From Firmicutes bacterium ADurb.Bin193 (GTDB lineage Bacteria > Bacillota > Clostridia > Monoglobales > Firm-18): a stretch of 44,880 nt of DNA. Every line of letters starts with the position of its first letter. Positions within the stretch are counted from its first letter, which is position 1. The notes beneath the pieces were generated by a model. It was not told the DNA's origin and did not search any database. It saw only the letters and a list, made by a program, of their open reading frames with translations. Shown one piece after another: positions 16,106 through 24,261 of the stretch. A program made the translations under genes and the position numbers. The DNA lies in contig MWCQ01000020.1 of NCBI GenBank assembly GCA_002070105.1, positions 1 to 44,880 of the forward strand, given 5' to 3'.

Positions 16106-16306
16106 GGATGGAATGTCGTGAAATTCCGGTCGGTACATACTGCACGCAGGTAATGCTGCAAAGGCGGTTGAATATCTGTGGATCGACTTTTGGTGCCGAT
16201 AGATAGAATGAAGACTTATTGTAACCCGTCAGAGTTGCTTGAAGTTCCACAGCCGCAGTTAAGCTGACAAGCAATACAAAAGCAAAGAGGATTCACGATA
16301 TTTTGG

Positions 16307-16351
16307 CGTGGGTTCGATTAAATTTTGTTTATAGATAGAATCGAACTCACG
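16307..16351. promoter_or_regulatory. Inverted repeat ahead of the sulfatase operon promoter
   Basis: CGTGGGTTCGATT (16307-16319) and AATCGAACTCACG (16339-16351) pair with one mismatch (a G-T pair). The right arm ends five bases before a -35-like box, the place expected for an activator or operator site controlling the operon. Confidence 0.45.
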
Positions 16352-16356
16352 TCACA

Positions 16357-16385
16357 TTGTGTTTTGAAATTGCAATAGGTATACT
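16357..16385 (+). promoter_or_regulatory. Putative promoter of the sulfated-glycan operon
   Basis: TATACT (16380-16385) preceded at 17 bases by TTGTGT (16357-16362). The -10 is good and the -35 weak, as for an activator-dependent promoter. The first gene starts 77 bases after the -10. Confidence 0.4.
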
Positions 16386-16461
16386 TTATTGCCTGCCGCA
16401 AGCTGTTGCTGTGGACACAAAATATTTATTTTGAAATACAACAAAAGGAGAGTAGGATGAC

Positions 16462-18093
16462 TTGCAAAAAAATATTCTAAGAGGAAGAACAAAAGTTTTA
16501 TTAGCTTGTGTTATCGCCGCGGTTCTGACCGTAAGCGGTTTTCTTACAGGCTGCGGTAACAAGCCTTTACCGAGCGATGTTACGCTTACATATTGGTGTA
16601 ATCTTGCTGCAACCGCCGCAAGTATTATGACGAGCTATACCGACACCGAATGGAACAAGGTTCTGTATGAGAAAACAGGTGTAAAGGTTAAATTTTTACA
16701 CCCCGTTTTCGGTCAGGAGAAGGAACAGATGAATGTAATGGTTGCCTCGGCCGACCTTACCGATATGATTGAGGGTTCCTTCAACTATTATACCGGTGGA
16801 GTGGTCAAGGCATACGAGGACGGGCTTATAATCGACATTAAAGACCTTCAGAAAAAGCATACTCCTAATCTTGTGAAGCTTATAGAGGCTTATCCCGACA
16901 TTCTTCTTGAGATCGAGGACGAAGAGGGCAGGATTTTTCAGGTTCCTCAGTTAAAGGGAAATGACTCCATCAGAACCTATCAGGGTCTTGCGGTGCGCAA
17001 GGACTGGCTTGAAAAGCTTAATATGCCCGAGCCTGAAACAATCGAAGATTGGTACAATATGCTTACGGCGTTTAAGAAGGAGCTAAAGGTAAAGGTACCG
17101 CTTCTTGTTAACCTTGCCGATCTGCGTGTTCCGGGGCTTTTTACCGCCTATGGGATACACCCGTCATATTTCGTCGAGGACGGAAAGGTTAAGTACGGTA
17201 TGAGCGACCCGAGGCTTAAGGACTTTTTGGCGGAAATGGCGAAGTGGTACAGGGAAGGTCTGCTCTATGCCGACTTTGCGCTTAAAAAGGATGCCAAGCT
17301 CAATGATGCCATGATTATGGGCGACGAGGCAGGCGCTGCTATCACAATGGGAAGTTCGGGTATATCAAGATATATGAGCCTTATGAAAGATAAGAACCCG
17401 AAATTCGTTTTCGGTGCGGTTCAGTACCCGTCACTCGTTAAGGGCGAAGCGCCCAAGTTCCTGCAGCAGGACCGCCTTGTTCACCAAGCGGGAAGCGTTA
17501 CGATTACAACAAACTGCGAATATCCGGAGCTTGCGCTTAAGTATCTGGATTACGGGTACTCCAAGGAAGGTCATATGCTTATGAATTTCGGTATTGAGGG
17601 CGTAAGCTATGAGTATGTAGACGGCGAACCGAGGTATACGGAGCTTATCACCAACAACCCCGACGGTATTCCGAGGGCAGCAATCAGCTATCAATACTTC
17701 AGGGGACAGGGCCCGGGACCATATGTTCAGGACAGTCGCCGCACCAATCAGGCAGAATTCCCCGAGATGAAAAATGTACAAATATGGACCAAATTCGTAA
17801 AGGAAGCAGCCGAAGCGAAGACTACGGTTCATGGAATTCTTACGGCGGAAGAGACAGCCGCTATATCTTCAAAACAGCTTGAAGTCAACACCTACGGCGA
17901 TGAAATGTTTATCAAGTTCATCATGGGTCGGGTATCGCTTGATGAATTTGACAACTATCTTGCCCGTATGGAGCAGATGGGCGTTAATGATATTATCGCA
18001 ATAAAGCAGGCGGCTTATGACAGGTTTGTTAAGAAGCATCCTGAAGTTACTGAGCCCAAAACATATAACTTGGAGGATTATTTCTGGAAATAA
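16462..18093 (+). CDS. Extracellular sugar-binding lipoprotein, copy 3 (operon leader)
   Basis: A 543-residue solute-binding lipoprotein with lipobox GFLTGC (C31), closely related to copies 1 and 2. It is the one placed directly before the two permease genes, so it should be the main receptor of this transporter, capturing oligosaccharide outside the membrane. The start is TTG at 16462, with AAAGGAGAG ahead; a nearby ATG at 16457 is in another frame and stops after seven codons. The C-terminal EVNTYGDEMFIKFIMG and FVKKHPEVTEPKTYNLEDYFWK-type end match the paralogues, so the gene is full length. The next gene starts 34 bases later. Confidence 0.9.
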   Translation: MQKNILRGRTKVLLACVIAAVLTVSGFLTGCGNKPLPSDVTLTYWCNLAATAASIMTSYTDTEWNKVLYEKTGVKVKFLHPVFGQEKEQMNVMVASADLTDMIEGSFNYYTGGVVKAYEDGLIIDIKDLQKKHTPNLVKLIEAYPDILLEIEDEEGRIFQVPQLKGNDSIRTYQGLAVRKDWLEKLNMPEPETIEDWYNMLTAFKKELKVKVPLLVNLADLRVPGLFTAYGIHPSYFVEDGKVKYGMSDPRLKDFLAEMAKWYREGLLYADFALKKDAKLNDAMIMGDEAGAAITMGSSGISRYMSLMKDKNPKFVFGAVQYPSLVKGEAPKFLQQDRLVHQAGSVTITTNCEYPELALKYLDYGYSKEGHMLMNFGIEGVSYEYVDGEPRYTELITNNPDGIPRAAISYQYFRGQGPGPYVQDSRRTNQAEFPEMKNVQIWTKFVKEAAEAKTTVHGILTAEETAAISSKQLEVNTYGDEMFIKFIMGRVSLDEFDNYLARMEQMGVNDIIAIKQAAYDRFVKKHPEVTEPKTYNLEDYFWK

Positions 18094-18127
18094 AGGATAG
18101 CTATTGATGACAGGGGAGGCAAACCAA

Positions 18128-19084
18128 TTGGCACAGATTAAAACAGAAGCGGCAATGCTTAACTTAAAGCCGCAAGGACGGTTGCAGAAACTGTGGAGAG
18201 AAATTAAAAAAGGCAAGTATCTTCTTATTATGGCTGCGCCCGTAATTGCATATTATATTATATTCCATTACATACCGATGTATGGTGTTATCATTGCATT
18301 TAAAAGCTTTAGTCCGACAAAGGGCATTTGGGGAAGTCCCTTTGTCGGGTTCAGGCATTTTGCGAATTTTTTCGGAAGCTATTATGCATTTAGGGTTATA
18401 CGCAATACTATCTTAATTAATTTTTATCATCTTCTTTTCGGTTTTCCTGCGCCTATTATTTTGGCGCTGCTGTTAAATGAGTTACGGAGTAAGATGTTCA
18501 AAAAAGCGGTTCAGACGATTACATATCTGCCTCATTTTATATCTGCGATTGTTATCTGCGGAATCGTGGCGAACTTCACGTCAAGCACCGGTCTGATAAA
18601 CGATGTTATTGCAGCGTTTGGCGGACAGAGGGAAAGCTTTCTTTTAAAACCTGAGTATTTCCGCACAATTTATGTAAGCACGGGTATATGGCAGGGCGTC
18701 GGCTGGGGGTCTATCATATATCTTGCCGCGCTTTCGGGCATTGACCCGACTCTTTACGAGGCGACAGCGATTGACGGAGCGGGAAAATGGAGGCAGTTTA
18801 TTCATGTTACGCTTCCCGGTATAGCCCCGACCATTGTTATTCTTCTTATATTAAATATAGGAAAGATTATGAGCGAGGGTTTTGAAAAGGTTATTTTGCT
18901 TTACAACCAGAATATATACGAAACAGCCGACATCATATCTTCTTTTGTTTACAGAAGAGGACTGATAGAATCGGATTACAGCTTCAGTGCTGCTGTCGGG
19001 CTGTTTAATTCGGTTGTTAATTTAATCCTCATAAGTACGGCAAATGCAGTAAGTCGCAGAGTTAACGAAACCAGTTTGTGGTAA
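18128..19084 (+). CDS. lplB: ABC transporter permease, LplB type
   Basis: A 318-residue inner-membrane permease of the polysaccharide ABC-transporter class. It has about six membrane spans, the first around YLLIMAAPVIAYYIIFHYIPMYG, and the cytoplasmic EAA loop LYEATAIDGAGKWRQFIHVTLPG, which contacts the ATPase. The start is placed at TTG 18128 because AGGGGAGG (18112-18119) lies eight bases ahead; ATG 18107 or TTG 18104 would give an 8-residue longer form and lack a site. It pairs with the permease 13 bases downstream. No ATP-binding subunit is encoded in the window, so a shared MsmK-like ATPase must come from elsewhere. Confidence 0.9.
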   Translation: MAQIKTEAAMLNLKPQGRLQKLWREIKKGKYLLIMAAPVIAYYIIFHYIPMYGVIIAFKSFSPTKGIWGSPFVGFRHFANFFGSYYAFRVIRNTILINFYHLLFGFPAPIILALLLNELRSKMFKKAVQTITYLPHFISAIVICGIVANFTSSTGLINDVIAAFGGQRESFLLKPEYFRTIYVSTGIWQGVGWGSIIYLAALSGIDPTLYEATAIDGAGKWRQFIHVTLPGIAPTIVILLILNIGKIMSEGFEKVILLYNQNIYETADIISSFVYRRGLIESDYSFSAAVGLFNSVVNLILISTANAVSRRVNETSLW

Positions 19085-19097
19085 GGAGGGGGATAAA

Positions 19098-19982
19098 ATG
19101 AAGATAAAAAGAAGTCTCGGAGAAAAAATCTTTACGGTATTTAATGTTTTTATTCTGTCCCTGCTTACACTTGCAACGCTGTATCCGTTTATGTATGTGG
19201 TGTTTGCGTCGCTCAGCGACCCGACCAAGCTTGCAACTCATGTGGGGGTACTTTTAAAACCGGCCGGCTTTTCCTTGAAGGCATATAAATCGGTAATTGA
19301 GTATGAGCGTATAATTTCCGGCTACCGCAACACAATCTTTTATGTTGTGACGGGAACCGCGTTAAACATTTTTATGACATCGTTGGGGGCTTATGTCCTG
19401 TCGCGTAAGGACTTTATCTTAAAGAAAATAATGATGAAGATGATAGTAATATCCATGCTGTTTCACGGGGGACTTATACCCACCTATTTGCTTGTCAGGA
19501 GTCTGGGTTTGCTTGACAGCGTATGGGCTATCATTATACCCTCGGCAATCGGCACATGGAATCTTATTATAATGCGTACCAGCTTTTCATCAATTCCCGA
19601 CAGCTTAACCGAATCGGCGGCAATTGACGGGGCAAATGATTTTACGATTATGTTCCGTATTGTTCTGCCGCTTTCAATGTCGGTTATTGCGGTTATGATT
19701 CTTTACTATGGAGTAGGACACTGGAACTCGTGGTTCAGTGCGATGATATATTTATTAAGGGCACGCCATTTACACCCGTTACAGCTTGTTTTAAGAGAGA
19801 TTATTCTATCCAACAGTACAACGGACTTAATGCTCTCGGAATTTGATGTCGAGAGGCAAGATATTAGCGAAACAATAAAGTATGCCGCTATTATGGTGGC
19901 AATACTTCCTATTATAGCTGTATATCCGTTTTTACAGAAGTATTTTGTAAAGGGCGTTATGATCGGCGCCTTAAAGGGTTAA
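19098..19982 (+). CDS. lplC: ABC transporter permease, LplC/YtcP type
   Basis: A 294-residue carbohydrate ABC-transporter permease, the second membrane subunit beside the LplB-type protein. Six spans are predicted, beginning with VFILSLLTLATLYPFMYVVF. The EAA-loop signature is LTESAAIDGANDFTIMFRIVLP near residue 178. The C-terminus PFLQKYFVKGVMIGALKG is the usual end of this family. AAGGAGGGGG directly precedes ATG 19098. Together with copy 3 of the lipoprotein it makes an importer for long or unusual oligosaccharides, here most likely sulfated fragments. Confidence 0.92.
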   Translation: MKIKRSLGEKIFTVFNVFILSLLTLATLYPFMYVVFASLSDPTKLATHVGVLLKPAGFSLKAYKSVIEYERIISGYRNTIFYVVTGTALNIFMTSLGAYVLSRKDFILKKIMMKMIVISMLFHGGLIPTYLLVRSLGLLDSVWAIIIPSAIGTWNLIIMRTSFSSIPDSLTESAAIDGANDFTIMFRIVLPLSMSVIAVMILYYGVGHWNSWFSAMIYLLRARHLHPLQLVLREIILSNSTTDLMLSEFDVERQDISETIKYAAIMVAILPIIAVYPFLQKYFVKGVMIGALKG

Positions 19983-20035
19983 TGTGATTTAACATAATCG
20001 AAAGAAGCCGACTGACTTGAAAGGATGACATTACT

Positions 20036-21511
20036 TTGAAGAAAAGACCGCATATTATTATTTTTAATCCCGACCAGTTTCGGGGCGATGCGCTGGGCCA
20101 CCTGGGGAATGAGGCGGCTGTAACGCCCAACTTCGACAAAATCATCGAAAATGATGCGGTGTCATTCCGAAATGCGTTCTGTCAGAACCCTGTCTGCACT
20201 CCGAGCCGTTGCAGCTTCATGAGCGGCTGGTACCCTCATGTAAAAGGGCACAGAATTATGCACTATATGATGCATGAGGATGAACCGGTACTGATAAAAA
20301 CCCTGAAAAATGAGGGGTACTATGTATGGTGGGGCGGTAAAAATGATTTAACGCCCGGACAGGAAAGTGTAGAGCCTTACTGTACATACAAAAACAGACC
20401 CGGTCAGAAAAGGAAGCTTGCGCCCAATTTACACGCAATACAGGATTGGCGGGGGCCCAAAGACGGCGACAATTATTATTCGTTTTACGCCGGAAAGCTG
20501 GATACAAAAGGAGAAGATGTTTATTTTGACGGCGACTGGGCTAATGTGGTTGACGCCATTGAGTTTATCAAAAACGCTCCGAAGGATCAGCCGATATGTA
20601 TATTTCTTTCCATCGGAAGCCCGCACCCTCCTTACGGCGTTGAAGACCCATGGTACAGCATGATAGATCGGGGGAAGATTAAAGACAGATATCCCATTGG
20701 GAACGAAGCGGATAAGCCCAGCATTTTGAAGGGCATTCGGGAAGGTCAGCGGCTTAACGGATGGACTGAGGAGAGATGGAGAGAGCTTCGCGCGACATAT
20801 CTTGGAATGTGCTCCCGTGTGGACCATCTGTTCGGAATGTTGATGGATGCGCTTAAAGAGGCAGGGATGTACGATGATTCAGCGGTTTTTGTTTTTAGTG
20901 ACCACGGCGATTTTACCGGAGATTACGGGCTTGTCGAAAAAACACAAAATACCTTTGAAGATGTTTTAACGAATGTACCGTTTATTATAAAGCCGCCGAA
21001 ATGGATTGACTTAAAGCCGGGAATAAGGGATGCGCTGGTTGAGCTTATTGATTTTCCCGCAACTGTTGAGGCAATGACGGGAATTATCCCCAAACATACC
21101 CATTTCGGGAAGTCTTTGCTGCCTGTACTGGCAGGTACACAGGACAGCCACCGCGATGCGGTGTTTTGCGAGGGAGGCAGACTTCTTCACGAGAACCATT
21201 GCAAAGAGAGAGAAAGCCTGATGAAGCATAAAGAGCCTGAGCTTAGCTTGTATTGGCCAAGGCAAAAAATGCAAACCGGCGACGGAATAGAGCACGGAAA
21301 GGCCGTAATGGTGCGTACTCACGAATATAAATATGTACGAAGGCTATATGAGAAGGACGAGTTATACGACTTAAAAAATGACCCCATGGAGGTACATAAC
21401 AGGATTGATGATGACAGTCTTGCGGATGTGCTGGCAGCTTTAAAGGACAGACTTGCGGGTTTTTATTTGGAAACCTGCGATGTCGTGCCTTATAATATAG
21501 ATCAAAGATAG
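20036..21511 (+). CDS. Sulfatase (Cys-type), cytoplasmic
   Basis: A 491-residue type I sulfatase. C54 in NPVCTPSRCSFMSG is the residue converted to formylglycine; metal ligands are expected in NPDQFRGDALG at the start and SDHGDFTGDYG near residue 283. KYVRRLYEKDELYDL near the end is the usual C-terminal subdomain. No signal peptide, so it should act on imported sulfated oligosaccharides. The start is TTG 20036, matching the aligned start of its close paralogue at 32757 (which uses ATG). It follows the permeases by 53 bases. Being Cys-type, it needs an anaerobic sulfatase-maturating enzyme, not encoded here. Substrate specificity is unknown. Confidence 0.92.
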   Translation: MKKRPHIIIFNPDQFRGDALGHLGNEAAVTPNFDKIIENDAVSFRNAFCQNPVCTPSRCSFMSGWYPHVKGHRIMHYMMHEDEPVLIKTLKNEGYYVWWGGKNDLTPGQESVEPYCTYKNRPGQKRKLAPNLHAIQDWRGPKDGDNYYSFYAGKLDTKGEDVYFDGDWANVVDAIEFIKNAPKDQPICIFLSIGSPHPPYGVEDPWYSMIDRGKIKDRYPIGNEADKPSILKGIREGQRLNGWTEERWRELRATYLGMCSRVDHLFGMLMDALKEAGMYDDSAVFVFSDHGDFTGDYGLVEKTQNTFEDVLTNVPFIIKPPKWIDLKPGIRDALVELIDFPATVEAMTGIIPKHTHFGKSLLPVLAGTQDSHRDAVFCEGGRLLHENHCKERESLMKHKEPELSLYWPRQKMQTGDGIEHGKAVMVRTHEYKYVRRLYEKDELYDLKNDPMEVHNRIDDDSLADVLAALKDRLAGFYLETCDVVPYNIDQR

Positions 21512-21546
21512 AAAAACAATAACATTATTTTAATGGAGGTTATTTT

Positions 21547-24225
21547 ATGTTTGTGAAAAATCGAGGGAAAAGTTTATTTGCTATCATTTTGGCTTTAAGC
21601 ATGATTCTGGGCAATATTACGGTTGTGACCTTTGCGGATGATCTTGGAGATCTGGTATTTTATGAGCTTTCGGAAAATAACCTTGTTAAATGCCCGCAGG
21701 CTTTTACTCCGAATCAACCAGGCGCCGTACCTAATACCCCAGATAATCTGTTTGACGGCAGGCTTAGCATTGTGAACGGGGAATTCTATAATACCAATGT
21801 ATCATACAACCACGCTACTGGTAATGAGACAACTGCAGCTATAATAATCGACCTTGGTGCCGTAGTGCCGGTGGGCTTTGTGAGAATTATGTTCTCCGGA
21901 AGCGCGAGCAGGTCTTTTGTATTTAAGCTTATGGGCTCTCAAACCGGAACTGCTAATGATGACTTTGAAAATGTGAGAGAAGACACAGTTGAATACACAA
22001 GTATGGCACAGGACGATGGTCCCGATAGGGAATGGGATATTTTTTATTTTGACGAAGGTAAGGAATACCGATACATCAAATATATATGCGGCGGTAACAA
22101 CCAGAATAATTTTACGGCTATGCAAGAGATGCAGATCGGGTATATAGCAGGAGCTTTCAGTTCTCTTGAGATTTTTGACCCCGTTATAACGCTTAACGAT
22201 TCTGCGGATATTACCGAAAGCGGATTGGAAGAGGGCAAAATCACAACCACAATTTCAATGAGGAATAATACTGAGGATACTCATTATTCCTTCAGGTTGA
22301 TTACTGCGCTGTACTATGATAATAACGAGGAGGTTACCTTGGTTGACCTTTCGATGTCTCCGCAGACAACCATATCCCCTTCAAGTGATATTGATTTAAC
22401 CACGGATATCGATGTAAGCCTTGCCGAGGGGCAAACTATAGGAAAATACAGATTGGGTATTTTCCTATGGAATGATGTCGAAGGTATGTTAATGCGCGAT
22501 GGCGGGTATAGATTCACATCAAGTGGATTAGTGAAAAACAACAGCGGGTCAAAATCCGGCAAAATAACGGCACTTGAAGCTAATGTTGACAATGAGAACG
22601 GGGTGGTATCCATTACGGGCGCAACAGACAAAACCAGCATAAATCAAAGAATCTCCCTGCTCGTATTAAACCCCGGAAAAGAGATTACCGACCTCACATC
22701 GGACTCATACAGTTATGAGGACGGTGTCATAAATTATGCAAATCAAACCTATACAATAAGCGGCGGTACTTTCAGCTTTGGTTATAAAATGGCCGATGAT
22801 GCGGTTTCGGGCGTATATAAAGTCAGAGTAGGGTTTGACGATTCCGTAAAAGAGGATGTCTTTTTCATATATGCAAACCAGGCGGAAACAAGGGCTGCAA
22901 TCGAGGGAATAAACAACGCCGCTGACGGAGATGAAATCGAAGAGATAATTTCCCAAAATATCTACGCCTTGGAGATTTCGCCGGAATTCTATGCCGCTCT
23001 TGGCGCAGGTAAGGCACTTATTGGTGAGCAGTTGTATGACATTAAAGAAACCAAAGCGTTCGAACCTGACAAACTTAACGAATTCTTAGCGACATTTTAT
23101 GAGCTTGCAACAATATATAAATTCGATTCGGCTGCTAATGCTTATGATATTAAAACACTGTTTTCCGAGTATAATGATATGCTGGTTGCCGCAGGCGTTG
23201 ATATTGCGGAAGGCAGCGTATTCTACGGTATCAGTGACATGCAAAAACAAAGGGTTTACGGAAGAATGGCTGATGCGGAACTTACATCGATAGCGGCAAT
23301 TGTTGACAAGTGTTTCGAAGCATCGGTACTGGTTTATATAGAGGACTCAAGTCTTTCGGGAACAAAGAAAATGATTGAAGATTATTCCGCTCAGATGGGG
23401 CTTGATGCGGCGGCTTTGGATAAGTATAATAATGACTTGAGCGACAAGCAAAGAGATAAAGTGTGTGAGGAGCTTTACGGCAGGAATTATAAAGACTTTG
23501 AGGATTTTGCCTACAAGTTTAATGATGTGGTTGGCGATTTCGATCCTACCAAACCTACCGAACCTACCCCCAAGCCCGGCTCCTCCGGCTCTTCAAGCGG
23601 CGGTAAGCCCTCCTACGGCAAGCCAATGGATGTAGTGGTAAGAGAACCGATACCTACCCCCGCTCCGGCGGCTAAACCTGCTTTCAAGGATCTTGACGGC
23701 GTTGAGTGGGCGAAGGAAAGCATTACCGAGCTGTCAGCCAAGGGTATTATAAACGGCTTTGGTGATGAGTTCAAGCCAAATGACCTGGTTACAAGAGAGC
23801 AATTCATAAAAATGCTTGTACTTGTGTTCGGTTTAACGGACGAAACTGCGACTGCCAACTTTACGGATGTAAAAGCAGGCGAGTGGCATTATATATACAT
23901 TGCAAGTGCACAAAAAGCAGGAATTACAAACGGATTGGGAGACGGAAGTTTTGGCATAAACCTTCAGATAACAAGGCAGGAAATTGCAGCACTGGCATAC
24001 CGTGCGGCAATGGCTGCAAATGTAACTTTGCCAGAGGTGCAGGCGGCGACTTCGTTCAGCGATGCAGCTTTAATTGATTACTATGCCATAGCGGGTATTA
24101 CCGCGATGCAAAAGGCAGGAATCATCAACGGCTACGAGGATAACAGGTTTGCACCCAAAGAAAAAGCAACAAGAGCTGAGGCTGCAAAAATTATTTACGG
24201 ACTGTCTAAGTTGGTTTCGAAATAA
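21547..24225 (+). CDS. SLH-anchored surface protein with discoidin-like N-terminus
   Basis: An 892-residue exported protein. A signal peptide (about 1-30, ending VTFADD) is followed by a discoidin/F5-8C-like region (about 35-195: IIIDLGAVVPVGFVRIMF, FKLMGSQTG). A module at about 207-328 (ITESGLEEGKITTTISM to IFLWNDV) resembles the middle of the sulfatase at 30067. A mostly helical region, a Pro/Gly/Ser linker (about 667-705) and three SLH repeats (about 711-888; FKDLDGVEWAKESI, FTDVKAGEWHY, FSDAALIDYYA) complete it. SLH repeats bind pyruvylated cell-wall polymer, so the N-terminal modules should be displayed outward to hold glycan near the cell. No catalytic domain is seen. GGAGG precedes ATG 21547. 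Confidence 0.85.
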   Translation: MFVKNRGKSLFAIILALSMILGNITVVTFADDLGDLVFYELSENNLVKCPQAFTPNQPGAVPNTPDNLFDGRLSIVNGEFYNTNVSYNHATGNETTAAIIIDLGAVVPVGFVRIMFSGSASRSFVFKLMGSQTGTANDDFENVREDTVEYTSMAQDDGPDREWDIFYFDEGKEYRYIKYICGGNNQNNFTAMQEMQIGYIAGAFSSLEIFDPVITLNDSADITESGLEEGKITTTISMRNNTEDTHYSFRLITALYYDNNEEVTLVDLSMSPQTTISPSSDIDLTTDIDVSLAEGQTIGKYRLGIFLWNDVEGMLMRDGGYRFTSSGLVKNNSGSKSGKITALEANVDNENGVVSITGATDKTSINQRISLLVLNPGKEITDLTSDSYSYEDGVINYANQTYTISGGTFSFGYKMADDAVSGVYKVRVGFDDSVKEDVFFIYANQAETRAAIEGINNAADGDEIEEIISQNIYALEISPEFYAALGAGKALIGEQLYDIKETKAFEPDKLNEFLATFYELATIYKFDSAANAYDIKTLFSEYNDMLVAAGVDIAEGSVFYGISDMQKQRVYGRMADAELTSIAAIVDKCFEASVLVYIEDSSLSGTKKMIEDYSAQMGLDAAALDKYNNDLSDKQRDKVCEELYGRNYKDFEDFAYKFNDVVGDFDPTKPTEPTPKPGSSGSSSGGKPSYGKPMDVVVREPIPTPAPAAKPAFKDLDGVEWAKESITELSAKGIINGFGDEFKPNDLVTREQFIKMLVLVFGLTDETATANFTDVKAGEWHYIYIASAQKAGITNGLGDGSFGINLQITRQEIAALAYRAAMAANVTLPEVQAATSFSDAALIDYYAIAGITAMQKAGIINGYEDNRFAPKEKATRAEAAKIIYGLSKLVSK

Positions 24226-24261
24226 TTGGTGTAATCCAATAATATGATGGAGGTATCTTAT

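Larger units (their letters stand above)
13931..16461. other. 2.5-kb interval without a convincing gene
   Basis: Only short, AT-rich frames without ribosome sites or recognisable family features are present; the longest are about 60-75 codons. What it does hold is structural: an imperfect inverted duplication near its ends, four or more hairpins, two perfect palindromes, repeat copy C, and the promoter of the plus-strand operon. It separates two divergent paralogous lipoprotein genes. It is too long for ordinary regulation; decayed sequence between duplicated operons, or untranslated RNA genes, are both possible. Confidence 0.7.

Noticed and set aside
16307-16330. tRNA-like GGTTCGATT T-loop motif
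   Set aside because: No acceptor stem, anticodon arm or CCA-compatible pairing around it; it is one arm of an inverted repeat.
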